A DNA stretch of 64,000 nucleotides from Bradyrhizobium arachidis (lineage in GTDB: Bacteria; Pseudomonadota; Alphaproteobacteria; Rhizobiales; Xanthobacteraceae): positions 9,611,001 to 9,675,000 of the forward strand of contig NZ_CP030050.1 in NCBI RefSeq assembly GCF_015291705.1. Direction: 5' to 3'. Both the position numbers and the translations under genes were made by a program. Below the pieces are notes generated by a model, which saw only the letters and a program-made list of their open reading frames with translations, was not told the origin of the DNA and made no database searches. How positions within the stretch are numbered: the first letter of the stretch is position 1; the number at the start of each line of letters is the position of its first letter. Shown here piece after piece: positions 16,463-25,095 of the stretch.

Positions 16463-18330
16463 ACAAGCGCTCGATCGCGACCGTCTCTCTCTCAGGGGCG
16501 CTGGACGAAAAGCTCCGTGCCATCGCGTCAGCCGGCTTCGACGAGGTCGAAATCTTCGAGAACGATTTGCTGTCGTTCGGTTCGGGCCCGCGCGACATCG
16601 CAAAGCTCTGCGGCGATCTCAATCTCAAGGTTTGCGCATTCCAGCCGTTCCGCGATTTCGAGGGCATGCCGGAGCCGCAGCGTACGCGCAATTTTGCCCG
16701 CGCGATGCGCAAGTTCGATTTGATGCAGGAGCTCGGCACCGATCTCTTGCTGATCTGCTCGAACGTGTCGCCCGCCTCGCTCGGCGGCATCGACCGCGCA
16801 GCTGATGATTTCCGCGAGCTTGGCGAGCAGGCGGCCAAGCGTGGCTTGCGCGTTGGCTACGAGGCGCTGGCCTGGGGCCGCCACGTCAACGACTACCGCG
16901 ATGCCTGGGAGATCGTGCGCCGCGCCGATCATCCCGCGATCGGCGTCATCCTCGACAGCTTTCACGCGCTGGCGCCGGGCTTCCCGGTTCGCGCGATGGC
17001 CTCGATCCCCGGTGACAAGATCTTCCTGGTGCAGCTCGCCGACGCACCAAAACTCGAGCTCGACATCCTGTCGTGGAGCCGGCACTTCCGCTCCTTCCCC
17101 GGCCAGGGCGACCTGCCGGTCGGCGAGTTCATGAAGGCGATCGCGGCGACCGGCTATGCCGGGCCGCTGTCGCTGGAGATCTTCAACGACCAGTTCCGCG
17201 CCGGCTCGGCCGCACAGACCGCGGTGGACGGCCTGCGCTCGCTGATCCTGCTGGAGGACCAGCTCGCGCCGGATTGGCCAAAGTTCGCCGGCGAGCCGCT
17301 GGCACCGAAAGCGAAAAGCGGCGGCACCGGGTTCATCGAGTTTGCCGTCAATGAGACCAAGGCCGGCGACCTCGCCCGCCTGTTCTCGCAGCTCGGCTTC
17401 CGCAAGAGCGGCAAGCATCGCAGCAAGGCGGTGGAGCGCTGGTCGCAGGGCAAGGTCGAGCTCGTGATCAATTGCGAGACCGACGGCTTTGCGCATTCGC
17501 ACTACGTCACACACGGCCCCGGCGTCTGCGCCATCGCGCTCGACGTTGACAATGCCGGCCTTGCCATGCAGCGCGCCGAGACGCTGAAGGCGCGGACGTT
17601 CTACCAGCCGGTCGGTCCCGGCGAATTGGAGATTCCCGCGATCCACGGCGTTGGTGGCAGTCTCCTGTATTTCCTCGACCAGGCCGGCAAGAACTGGGAC
17701 ACAGATTTCGAGCCGGTCGCGAGCGATGCCGCCAAGGATGCCCTGCTCGCCGTCGACCACATCGCGCAGTCGATGCCCTATGACGAGATGCTGTCCTGGC
17801 TCTTGTTCTACACCGGCATCCTCGACCTGAAGCGGCTGCCGCAGATGGAGATCGCCGACCCCCGCGGCCTCGTGCAAAGCCAGGCCATCATCAACGCCGA
17901 CCAGAGCCTGCGCTTCGTCCTCAACGGCTCCTCTGCCAACCGGACGCTGCCGGCGCGCTTCATCTCGGAGTTCTTCGGCTCAGGCGTGCAGCACGTCGCG
18001 TTCTCCTGCAACGACATCTTCGCGACGGTGGCGGAGATGCGCAAGCGCGGCGCGGATTTCCTGGACATCCCCGACAACTACTACGACGACATCGAAGCCA
18101 AATACGATCTCGCCCCCGAGCTGATGGCGCAGCTGCGCGCCAACCACATCCTCTACGACCGCGAGGGTGACGGCGAGTTCTTCCAGGTCTACACCCACAT
18201 CTTCGATGAGCGCTTCTTCTTCGAGATCGTCGAACGCAGGAATTACCAGGGCTTTGGCGCGGCCAATGCCGGCATCAGGCTCGCGGCGCAGGCCCGCGAG
18301 GTGCGGCCCGCGAGCATGCCGAGGGTGTAA
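16459..18330 (+). CDS. quiC: Fused 3-dehydroshikimate dehydratase / HPPD-like protein (QuiC type)
   Basis: A 623-aa two-domain protein. The N-terminal half (1-270) is a sugar-phosphate-isomerase-like TIM barrel with metal ligands expected for bacterial 3-dehydroshikimate dehydratase: E135 (VGYEAL), D166 (ILDSFHAL), Q192 (LVQLADAP) and E240 (LSLEIF). This converts 3-dehydroshikimate to protocatechuate. The C-terminal half (290-600) is a 4-hydroxyphenylpyruvate-dioxygenase-like pair of VOC modules with the Fe ligand set H434 (VDHI), H512 (QHVAF) and E589 (FFEIVERR) intact. The fusion matches QuiC of Pseudomonas. I start it at ATG 16459, overlapping the preceding stop; the open frame back to 16108 is a shadow. 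It supplies the last step of the operon's predicted pathway. Confidence 0.88.
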   Translation: MNKRSIATVSLSGALDEKLRAIASAGFDEVEIFENDLLSFGSGPRDIAKLCGDLNLKVCAFQPFRDFEGMPEPQRTRNFARAMRKFDLMQELGTDLLLICSNVSPASLGGIDRAADDFRELGEQAAKRGLRVGYEALAWGRHVNDYRDAWEIVRRADHPAIGVILDSFHALAPGFPVRAMASIPGDKIFLVQLADAPKLELDILSWSRHFRSFPGQGDLPVGEFMKAIAATGYAGPLSLEIFNDQFRAGSAAQTAVDGLRSLILLEDQLAPDWPKFAGEPLAPKAKSGGTGFIEFAVNETKAGDLARLFSQLGFRKSGKHRSKAVERWSQGKVELVINCETDGFAHSHYVTHGPGVCAIALDVDNAGLAMQRAETLKARTFYQPVGPGELEIPAIHGVGGSLLYFLDQAGKNWDTDFEPVASDAAKDALLAVDHIAQSMPYDEMLSWLLFYTGILDLKRLPQMEIADPRGLVQSQAIINADQSLRFVLNGSSANRTLPARFISEFFGSGVQHVAFSCNDIFATVAEMRKRGADFLDIPDNYYDDIEAKYDLAPELMAQLRANHILYDREGDGEFFQVYTHIFDERFFFEIVERRNYQGFGAANAGIRLAAQAREVRPASMPRV

Positions 18331-18340
18331 GGTCCTTTAC

Positions 18341-18364
18341 CTCTCCCCGCCTGCGGGGAGAGGG
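18341..18364 (+). terminator. Hairpin after the quiC-type gene
   Basis: CTCTCCCCGCCTGCGGGGAGAG forms a strong stem just after the dehydratase stop codon and before the convergent binding-protein gene. There is no clear T-run, so it may act as an RNA-end stabiliser or an incomplete terminator. Confidence 0.5.
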
Positions 18365-18386
18365 GAAGAGAGAGCGTCGCTCGTAG

Positions 18387-19559
18387 CTACTTCATCTGAC
18401 ACTTGTCGTGGAAGCGATCCTGGTCGTTCTCGACGATGGTGGCGACGGTCTTCAGCGCGAGCTGACCTTCGGCATCCTTCACCACGTCCTGGAGGTAGAA
18501 GCTCTGCACCGGGATGTGGTTGTTGCCGTATTTGAACGCACCGCGCAGCGACTTGAAGTTGGCCTTTTCCATCTCGGCCTTCATCGCGTCCTTCTTGCTG
18601 GTGTCGCCCTTCACGGCGACGACCGCACTGTTGATCAGCTGGGCCGCATCATAGGCCTGTGCGCCGTAATAGGTCGGTCGCAAGCCCGTGTACTTCTTGC
18701 GGTAGTCGGCGACGAAGCGCTTGTTCTGCTCGTTGGGGAGGTCGTTGACCCATTCCTGCGCGCCGGGAACGCCGAGCGCATTCTCCTTCTGCAGCGGCAG
18801 CGAAAGCTCGTCGACGGTGAACGCCGTGTAGAGCGGCATCGTGCTCTTCAGACCGGCTTGTGCGTACTGGTTGAGGAACTGCACGCCGGCGGCACCGGGA
18901 TAGAACACGAAGATCGACTCGGCGCCCGAGGCGCGCGCCTTGGAGAGCTCGGCGGAGAAGTCGAGCTGGCTCGGCCACACCGTGTATTCCTCGCCCTTGA
19001 TCTCGCCCTTGAACGTGCTCTTCACGCCCGCCAGCATGTCCTTGCCGGCCGCGTAGTTCGGGCCGATCAGGAACACGCTCTTGACGCCCTTCTGGTTCAT
19101 GTAGAGACCCATGGCGGCCGGCGTCTGGTCGTTCTGCCAGGAGGTCGAGAACACGTAAGGCGAGCACAGCTCGCCCGCGAGCTGCGACGGGCCGGCATTG
19201 GCCGAGATCAGGAAGGTCTTCGAATCCACCGCGGTCTTGAGCGAGGCCAGCAGCACGTTCGACCAGATGTAGCCGACGATGAAATCGACCTTGTCGGACT
19301 GCACCAGCTTCTCGGTCTTCTGCTTGCCCACGTCAGGCTTCTGGCCGTCGTCCTCGTAGATCACCTCGACCGGCTTGCCGTCCATCTTGCGTCCGAGGTG
19401 ATCAAGCGCCAGCTCGAACGAGTTGCGCATGTCGTTGCCGATTACGGCGGTCGGGCCGCTGAAGGTCGAAACGAAACCGATCTTGATGGTGTCGCCGGCG
19501 AATGCCGGGCTCGCCAGCACCAGCGCCGCCGCGCCCGCCAGCCAGAATGCCGTCCTCAT
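18387..19559 (-). CDS. HAAT ABC transporter periplasmic binding protein (solo)
   Basis: A 390-aa type I binding protein with signal peptide MRTAFWLAGAAALVLASPAFA and mature start GDTIKIGFVSTFSGPTAVIG. The ATG at 19559 has a strong AAGGAGGGGAG site; the open frame upstream to 19703 is non-coding. It is convergent with the quiC-type gene and has no permease or ATPase genes next to it. It could serve the binding-protein-less LivHMGF set at 2429-5756, or share the transporter at 12047-15407. Sequence type (AVIG...DDGQKPD) fits receptors for aromatic acids as well as amino acids; the ligand is unknown. Confidence 0.9.
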   Translation of the reverse strand: MRTAFWLAGAAALVLASPAFAGDTIKIGFVSTFSGPTAVIGNDMRNSFELALDHLGRKMDGKPVEVIYEDDGQKPDVGKQKTEKLVQSDKVDFIVGYIWSNVLLASLKTAVDSKTFLISANAGPSQLAGELCSPYVFSTSWQNDQTPAAMGLYMNQKGVKSVFLIGPNYAAGKDMLAGVKSTFKGEIKGEEYTVWPSQLDFSAELSKARASGAESIFVFYPGAAGVQFLNQYAQAGLKSTMPLYTAFTVDELSLPLQKENALGVPGAQEWVNDLPNEQNKRFVADYRKKYTGLRPTYYGAQAYDAAQLINSAVVAVKGDTSKKDAMKAEMEKANFKSLRGAFKYGNNHIPVQSFYLQDVVKDAEGQLALKTVATIVENDQDRFHDKCQMK

Positions 19560-19870
19560 AACCACTCCCCTCCTTATTATTGATCCCGGAAACGGGGTGA
19601 TCGCCGCCCCGGGGCCTGTCTCTATTGAACGCAAAATCTGTCGCGCCGCCAATGGCTCAGCGCCCGCCCCTGCACCATATTTCGCCCCAATCGCCGATGG
19701 CAAGAAATATAATTCTACTCACTTCGGCCAAGGCCTGGCCGAGCCTGCGGCGCTTTTTCGCGGCCGATCGATACATCCGGCCTATGCGACGATTGATGAC
19801 GGCTATTGGACCGCGGCGCCCGATCCGCACTTAAATGAAGGAAGAGAGCAGCTAGATTCGAGGGCGCATC
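19560..19870. promoter_or_regulatory. 311-bp divergent intergenic region
   Basis: Separates the binding-protein gene (minus) from the NADH dehydrogenase gene (plus) and must hold both promoters. It contains a small palindrome CCCGGAAACGGG near 19584 and an AT-richer stretch around 19705-19720 (AGAAATATAATTCTAC), the best candidate for a core promoter. No gene seen. Confidence 0.45.
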
Positions 19871-21136
19871 ATGACCACGACACCGCATCGCGTCGTCATC
19901 GTCGGAGCCGGCTTCGGCGGGTTGGAGACGACCTACCGGCTCGCGGGCGCGCCGGTCGAGATCATACTGATCGACCGCCGCAACCATCATCTGTTTCAGC
20001 CGCTGCTCTACCAGGTTGCGACGGCCTCGCTCGCGACCAGCGAGATCGCCTGGCCGATCCGGCACCTGATGCGCGACCGGCGCGAGGTGACGACGCTGTT
20101 CGCGACAGTAAGCGGCGTCGATGCCGCACGCCGCTGCGTGCTGATCGACGACGGCAGCGAGGTGCCCTACGACACGCTGGTGCTCGCGACCGGCGCGCGC
20201 CACGCCTATTTCGGCCACGACGAGTGGGAGACATGGGCACCCGGCCTGAAGACTCTGGAGGACGGCACCACCTTGCGCCGCCACATCCTGGTGGCGTTCG
20301 AGCGCGCCGAGCGCGAGACCGATCCGGCCAAGCGCGCCGCGCGGCTCACCTTCGTGATTGTCGGCGCCGGCCCGACCGGCGTCGAGCTTGCCGGCACCAT
20401 CGCCGAGATGGCGCATCACACCCTGCCCGCCGACTTCCGCAACATCGACACGACGAAGGCGCGCGTGGTGCTGATCGAGGCCGGCCCGCGCGTGCTCGCG
20501 GGCTTTGCCGACGATCTCTCCGCTTATGCGCAGGCCTCGCTGGAGAACATCGGCGTCGAGGTCGTGCTCGGGCAGGCCGTCACTGAGATCAATCGTGAGG
20601 GCGTGGTGTTCGGCGGCAAGCTGCTCGAGGCAAAGACCCGGATCTGGGCCGCCGGCGTGCGCGCCTCGCCCGCTGCGGAATGGCTCGGTGCGCCAGCCGA
20701 TCGCGCCGGGCGCGTAGAGGTCGAGGACGACCTCACCATTCCCGGCCATCCCGAGATCTTCGCGATCGGCGACACCGTCAGCATCAATGCCTGGGAAGGC
20801 AAGCCGGTGCCCGGCATCGCGCCGGCGGCAAAGCAGCAGGGCCGTCACGTCGCCGAGACCATCAAGGCGCGGCTGCGCGGCGAGAACAAGGGCGCGTTCC
20901 GCTACAAGCACGCCGGCAGCCTCGCCCAGATCGGCAAGCGCCTCGCCGTGATCGATTTCGGCAAGGTCAAGCTGCGCGGCACCATCGCGTGGTGGATCTG
21001 GGGCATCGCCCACATCTACTTCCTGATTGGCCTGCGCCACCGCCTCAGCGTTGCGCTGAGCTGGCTGTGGATCTACGCGCGAGACCAGCGCGCGGCGCGG
21101 CTGATCACGCAGGGGTCAAGCAAGGTGGTGGGATGA
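19871..21136 (+). CDS. ndh: Type II NADH dehydrogenase (NAD(P)/FAD-dependent oxidoreductase)
   Basis: A 421-aa peripheral membrane flavoprotein that oxidises NADH and reduces quinone without pumping protons. The FAD-binding GxGxxG is VVIVGAGFGGLE (about 8-19), the NADH-binding motif is VIVGAGPTGVELAG (about 161-174), FAD contact FAIGDT lies near residue 298, and the C-terminus has amphipathic/hydrophobic segments (WWIWGIAHIYFLIGLRH) for membrane attachment. Length and order fit Ndh-2. It stands alone in its orientation; possibly it helps to reoxidise NADH from the neighbouring aromatic catabolism. Confidence 0.9.
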   Translation: MTTTPHRVVIVGAGFGGLETTYRLAGAPVEIILIDRRNHHLFQPLLYQVATASLATSEIAWPIRHLMRDRREVTTLFATVSGVDAARRCVLIDDGSEVPYDTLVLATGARHAYFGHDEWETWAPGLKTLEDGTTLRRHILVAFERAERETDPAKRAARLTFVIVGAGPTGVELAGTIAEMAHHTLPADFRNIDTTKARVVLIEAGPRVLAGFADDLSAYAQASLENIGVEVVLGQAVTEINREGVVFGGKLLEAKTRIWAAGVRASPAAEWLGAPADRAGRVEVEDDLTIPGHPEIFAIGDTVSINAWEGKPVPGIAPAAKQQGRHVAETIKARLRGENKGAFRYKHAGSLAQIGKRLAVIDFGKVKLRGTIAWWIWGIAHIYFLIGLRHRLSVALSWLWIYARDQRAARLITQGSSKVVG

Positions 21137-21140
21137 CTCG

Positions 21141-21278
21141 TCTCCCTCTCCCCGTTCTTACGGGGAGAGGGTTGGGGTGAGGGGCCTCTCTCCACGGGTG
21201 ACGTGGATGTAAGACCTGTACCCCCTCACCCGGATCGCAAGAGCGATCCGACCTCTCCCCGCGAGCGGGGAGAGGTGA
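21141..21278. repeat. Palindromic GC-rich element between convergent genes
   Basis: CCTCTCCCCGTTCTTACGGGGAGAGG at the left and a matching CTCTCCCCGCGAGCGGGGAGAG at the right bracket a middle containing GGATCGCAAGAGCGATCC. It fills the gap between the Ndh gene and the convergent binding-protein gene, so it can act as a two-way terminator. Confidence 0.7.
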
Positions 21279-21300
21279 AAGAGGATCGCGCCAGCGGCCC

Positions 21301-22512
21301 CTACTTCACCAGGTCACACCCGCCCTCCGCCAGCGGGCGGAAGGCCTGATCCGCGGGAATCGTCGAGACCAGCTTGTAATAGTCGTACGGATATTTCGAC
21401 TCCTCCGGCTTCTTCACCTCGAACAGATACATCGGATGCACGACGCGGCCGTCCTGGCGGATCGTGGTGTCGCCGAACAGCTTGTCTTTGCCCTTAAACT
21501 TCTTCATCTCGGGCACGACGTCCTTGGCATTATCGCTGCCTCTCGCCGCGACCGCGTTGAGATAGGCGAGCGTGGAGGCATAGACGCCAGCCTGGTTGCC
21601 GCTCGGCATCTTGCCGTTCATGCCGGGCCGCGCGGCGAAACGTTTTGCGAAAGCGCGGGTATCATCGTTCATGTCCCAGTAGAAGGCTTCCATCAGCTGG
21701 AGGCCTTGCGCGACCTTGATGCCCATACCGTGGATGTCGTTGATGAAGAGCAGGAAGGCGACGAGCTTCTGCCCACCCTGCTGGATGCCGAACTCGGCGG
21801 CCTGCTTCACCGCGTTGATGGTGTCGCCGCCGGCGTTGGCAAGGCCGATCACCTGCGCCTTCGAGCCCTGTGCCTGCAACAAGAAGGAGGCGAAGTCGGA
21901 GGTGCCGAGCGGATGTTTCGAGGAGCCAAGCACCTTGCCGCCGTGGCCCTCGATATACTTTTGCGCTTCAGCCTCGATGCCCTTGCCGAGTGCGTAGTCG
22001 ACCGTGAGGAAATACCAATCCTTGCCGCCGCGCGACATCATCGCGGCTGCGGTAGTGTTCCCGGTCGCCCAAGCGTCATTGACCCACTGAATGGTGTTCG
22101 GCGAGCAGGCCTTGCCGGTGAGATCCGAGCTTGCCGTGGATGACGCCAAAAAGGTCATGCGGCTGTCGCGCAGCAGCGTGTTGATCGAAAGGCCGACGGC
22201 CGAGTTCGGCACGTCGACGATGGCATCGACGCCCTCGACATCCAGCCATTTGCGCGCGATGGCGTTGCCGACGTCGGCCTTGTTCTGGTGATCGGCATAG
22301 ACGATCTCGACCTTGATGCCTTTGCCGCCGCCGTTGAAATCCTCCGCCGCCATGCGCGCGGCCTCGACCGAACCCATGCCATTGGTGTCCTGAAAGATGC
22401 CGGAGATGTCGTTGAGCACACCGACGCGCACGACGTTGTCCGAGATCTCGGCGCTCGCCGCTCCGCCCATCAGGCTGGCGGCCAGCGCAAGCGTCCACTT
22501 CAGATGTTTCAT
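21301..22512 (-). CDS. HAAT ABC transporter binding protein, probably for an aromatic acid
   Basis: A 403-aa periplasmic receptor with signal peptide MKHLKWTLALAASLMGGAASA and mature start EISDNVVRVGVLNDISGIFQ. GGGGAGGGA precedes the ATG at 22512. It lies 69 bp downstream of a ferredoxin and P450 gene pair on the same strand, so it probably belongs to that operon. In Rhodopseudomonas, related solo receptors bind benzoates and hydroxycinnamates. The P450 next to it is of a family that oxidises para-substituted benzoic acids, so such an acid is the likely ligand (inference). Confidence 0.9.
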   Translation of the reverse strand: MKHLKWTLALAASLMGGAASAEISDNVVRVGVLNDISGIFQDTNGMGSVEAARMAAEDFNGGGKGIKVEIVYADHQNKADVGNAIARKWLDVEGVDAIVDVPNSAVGLSINTLLRDSRMTFLASSTASSDLTGKACSPNTIQWVNDAWATGNTTAAAMMSRGGKDWYFLTVDYALGKGIEAEAQKYIEGHGGKVLGSSKHPLGTSDFASFLLQAQGSKAQVIGLANAGGDTINAVKQAAEFGIQQGGQKLVAFLLFINDIHGMGIKVAQGLQLMEAFYWDMNDDTRAFAKRFAARPGMNGKMPSGNQAGVYASTLAYLNAVAARGSDNAKDVVPEMKKFKGKDKLFGDTTIRQDGRVVHPMYLFEVKKPEESKYPYDYYKLVSTIPADQAFRPLAEGGCDLVK

Positions 22513-22581
22513 CGTTCCCTCCCCTTTGGATGTCGCACCGGTCGTTGCCGGCCTATGTTTTGAAAATTAGATCCTTGAGCG

Positions 22582-22905
22582 TCAGACTTGCCGCTCCGGC
22601 AGTCTCAGCACGAGCCCGTCGAGCGCGGGCGTGATCGCGATCTGGCAGGACAGCCGGCTGTTCGGCAGCCGCTCGGCCGCGGTGCCGTCGAGCAGCGCGT
22701 CCTCGTCGTCGGCGACCGCGGGCAGACGCGCGAGCCAGGCTTCGTCGACATAGACGTGGCAAGTCGCGCACATGGCATTGCCGCCGCACTCCGCCAAAAT
22801 GCCGTCGAGGCCGTGGCGGGTCGCGGCCTGCATGGCGCTTTCGCCGCCTGAGGTCTCGACGCGGTCGGACTTTCCATCGGGATGAATGAAGGTGATGGCA
22901 GACAT
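22582..22905 (-). CDS. [2Fe-2S] ferredoxin partner of the P450
   Basis: A 107-aa adrenodoxin/putidaredoxin-type ferredoxin. The cluster ligands are C40, C46, C49 and C87 (C-x5-C-x2-C ... C), in ECGGNAMCATCHVYV and RLSCQI. The start is the ATG at 22905 (MSAITFIHPDGKSD), 11 bp after the P450 stop; the frame upstream is the P450 gene in another frame. It passes electrons from a flavin reductase to the P450, as palustrisredoxin does for CYP199A2. No ferredoxin reductase is encoded nearby. Confidence 0.92.
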   Translation of the reverse strand: MSAITFIHPDGKSDRVETSGGESAMQAATRHGLDGILAECGGNAMCATCHVYVDEAWLARLPAVADDEDALLDGTAAERLPNSRLSCQIAITPALDGLVLRLPERQV

Positions 22906-22916
22906 GAAACTCCTCG

Positions 22917-24137
22917 TCAGGCGGGGGTGACGGTGACAGGCAGGCTGTCGAGCCCGCGCAGCGTGTTGTTGAAGCGGCGCTTCGGCTCGCCCGTGATCTC
23001 GATCTTTGCGACGCGGCGCGCCAGCGCAGTCAGCATCACCTCGCCTTCGAGACGGGCAACGAGCTGGCCGACGCACATGTGGATGCCGGAACCGAAGCCG
23101 ACATGGCCGGAGGCGCGGCGGGTGATGTCGTAGCTATCAGGCTTGTCCCAACGCCGCGGATCGCGATTGGCGGCGGCGAGGAACATCAGCACCTTCTCGC
23201 CCTCGCCGATCCGCGCACCGGAGATCTCGACATCCCGCGTCGTCGTGCGGAAGAAGGTCTGCACCGGGCTCTCGAACCGCACCGCCTCCTCGAAGGCGCC
23301 ACGCGCCAGCGAGAGATCATCGCGCAGGCGCTGCCACTGATCGGAAAAGCGCGCGAGGCAATAGACCGCTGCGCCGATGCCGTTGACCGTGGTATCGAGA
23401 CCGGCAGAGAGCAGCGAGCGCACCAGCAGGGGAGCCTCGGTCGCCGTGATGGCGCCCTCGTCGACCTGCGCATGAATGCAGGCGCCGAAGCCGCCGGGGG
23501 CGAGATTGTCGCGCTGGCACTGCTCGGCGACATAGGCCTGGTGCGGCATCGAACGTTCGATCGCCTCCTGGCGCAACTGGTTGGGCGGGCCGAATGCGTT
23601 GAACACGACGCTCGCATAGGGGATCAGATGCTCGCGCCCCTCCGGCTTCAGCCCGAGCGCATCCGGGAAGATCGACAGCGGGTAGGCTTCCGCGAGATCC
23701 GTGATCGCATCGAAGCTGCGCTTGTCCAGCAGCGCATCGACCCGCTCCTCGGCCGCGGCGGCAAAGCGATCGCGCACCTGCTTCATCACGGTCGGCGACA
23801 GCACCTTCGACAGCACCGCGCGGGTGCGGGTGTGCGCCGGCGGATCGGCCTCCAGGATCAGGCTCGGCGGCCGCCATGGCGTCTCCTTCTTGAAGTCGGA
23901 CAGGCCGACGCCGCGGCTGGAGCAGAAGGTCGCGGGGTCGTTCAGGACGGCATGGACCTCGGCATAGCGCGCCACGCCGTAGACGTTCCACTTGTCGAGA
24001 TAGACCACCGGTCCCGTCTCCCGCAGCAGCTCGTGTGTGGGATAGGGATCTGCAAAAAACTTCATGTCGAACGGATCGACGTCGAGATGCGGGACGGCCG
24101 ATGAACCACTCGCCGCTGGGGAGCCGATTGCGCTCAT
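22917..24137 (-). CDS. Cytochrome P450, CYP199A family (para-substituted benzoate oxidation)
   Basis: A 406-aa soluble bacterial P450. Heme ligand C355 in GFGSGIHMCVGQ, acid-alcohol pair D248-T249 in SAGLDTTVNG, and ExxR in FEEAVRF. Long stretches (YLDKWNVYGVARYAEVHAVL, FCSSRGVGLSDFKKE) match what I remember of CYP199A2/A4 of Rhodopseudomonas palustris. Residues equivalent to those that bind the substrate carboxylate in CYP199A4 (R92, S95, R243, S244) are conserved here as R89, S92, R240 and S241. CYP199A enzymes demethylate 4-methoxybenzoate and veratrate and hydroxylate related acids. Start ATG 24137 with GGGAGGA upstream. Divergent from a MarR-type regulator 83 bp away, and first gene of a P450-ferredoxin-binding protein unit. 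Confidence 0.92.
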   Translation of the reverse strand: MSAIGSPAASGSSAVPHLDVDPFDMKFFADPYPTHELLRETGPVVYLDKWNVYGVARYAEVHAVLNDPATFCSSRGVGLSDFKKETPWRPPSLILEADPPAHTRTRAVLSKVLSPTVMKQVRDRFAAAAEERVDALLDKRSFDAITDLAEAYPLSIFPDALGLKPEGREHLIPYASVVFNAFGPPNQLRQEAIERSMPHQAYVAEQCQRDNLAPGGFGACIHAQVDEGAITATEAPLLVRSLLSAGLDTTVNGIGAAVYCLARFSDQWQRLRDDLSLARGAFEEAVRFESPVQTFFRTTTRDVEISGARIGEGEKVLMFLAAANRDPRRWDKPDSYDITRRASGHVGFGSGIHMCVGQLVARLEGEVMLTALARRVAKIEITGEPKRRFNNTLRGLDSLPVTVTPA

Positions 24138-24220
24138 TGAAGTCCTCCCTCACTTTGATCTTGTGAAACGCGGCCGCATGCCCTTAGGTCTAAAGGCAGC
24201 TTGCGAGTCAAAATCCCGAC

Positions 24221-24727
24221 ATGCCGACGCCTTCGACCCGATCCCGCCCAAGACCCGCGTCCGTCGAAGCCGGACCGACGCTCGACCTCGATCGCTACGT
24301 CCCGGCTCTCATCACCTTCATCGCCAACAAGCTGTCGAACAGCGCGACCGCGTTCTACCAGCGGCAGTTCGGCGTCAACGTCACGGAATGGCGGATCATG
24401 TCGCTGCTGGCGATCGAGCCCGGCATTCCGGCCTCGCGCATCTGCCACGTCATCGGATTTGACAAGGGTCCGGTGAGCCGAACGCTGGCGGGGCTCGAGA
24501 AGCGCGGGCTGGTCTCGATCCGCACCGACCCCAACGACGGCCGCACCCATTCGATTTCGCTGACGGCAAAGGGCCGCTCCACCCATGACAAGGTGATCGT
24601 CGCGGCGCTGGACCGCGAACGGCGCCTGCTGTCCTGCCTCAACAAGGACGAGCGCGAGGTGCTGATCGGCCTGGTCCGCCGCCTGCACGAGAATCTCGAC
24701 GCGGTGACCGGCAGCACCGAGACCTGA
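24221..24727 (+). CDS. MarR-family regulator divergent from the P450 gene
   Basis: A 168-aa winged-helix regulator: N-terminal helices with NSATAFYQRQFGVNVTEWRI, wing-helix with SRICHVIGFDKGPVSRTLAGL and the MarR signature DPNDGRTHSISLT. It is divergent from the CYP199A operon, so a repressor relieved by an aromatic acid or its CoA ester is the natural inference. The 83-bp shared intergenic space should contain its operator; I saw no perfect long palindrome there. Confidence 0.87.
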   Translation: MPTPSTRSRPRPASVEAGPTLDLDRYVPALITFIANKLSNSATAFYQRQFGVNVTEWRIMSLLAIEPGIPASRICHVIGFDKGPVSRTLAGLEKRGLVSIRTDPNDGRTHSISLTAKGRSTHDKVIVAALDRERRLLSCLNKDEREVLIGLVRRLHENLDAVTGSTET

Positions 24728-25095
24728 CAAGCCGCACGCCGGGCGCCATCCCCCGTCATTCCCAGGCATGCGCCGGCATTTGCCGACAGCACCATTCCGG
24801 CCGCGCATCGTTTCCTCCAGCATCAGACGCGGCGGTTCCCCCGCCGTCGTCCTTGGCCGGAATGGTTCGCACAAATTAGTTGCCGAGGCAACAAAAGAAT
24901 CAGGCAAGATATTGCGGCAGGATGGCTGGCGTAGTTTGCCCCGCTCTCGTGTCCCGGGCGCTGCAGCGTCAAACGCTGCAGCGCAGAGCCTGGACCCATG
25001 CAGCTACGCGCTATGAGAGATGGGCCCCGGCTCAGCAGCGCAACACTGCGTGCTGCGCTGCGCCCGGGGCACGAGAGCTTTTATTGCGTCGACCG
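24728..25095. other. 368-bp gap between convergent genes
   Basis: No credible gene. The right half is a nested palindromic element (24943-25078). The left half includes AT-richer sequence around 24870-24915 but no recognisable signal. Confidence 0.6.
24943..25078. repeat. Nested palindromic element
   Basis: Outer arms of 18 bp (GCTCTCGTGTCCCGGGCG at 24943-24960 and its inverse at 25061-25078) pair at 17 of 18 positions. Inside, 24958-24984 is a perfect hairpin with 12-bp arms (GCGCTGCAGCGT) and a 3-nt loop. It lies between the convergent MarR and CoA-ligase genes and may terminate both. Confidence 0.75.

Noticed and set aside
19715..21040. Long minus-strand frame opposite the NADH dehydrogenase gene
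   Set aside because: It is the antisense shadow of a protein with two clear dinucleotide-binding motifs.
2429..22512. Calling the HAAT systems leucine/isoleucine/valine transporters
   Set aside because: Family members in Rhizobiales carry many carboxylates, and the local enzymes point to aromatic or hydroaromatic ligands.
23079..24104. Plus-strand frame opposite the P450 gene
   Set aside because: No family likeness; the P450 on the other strand has every signature motif.
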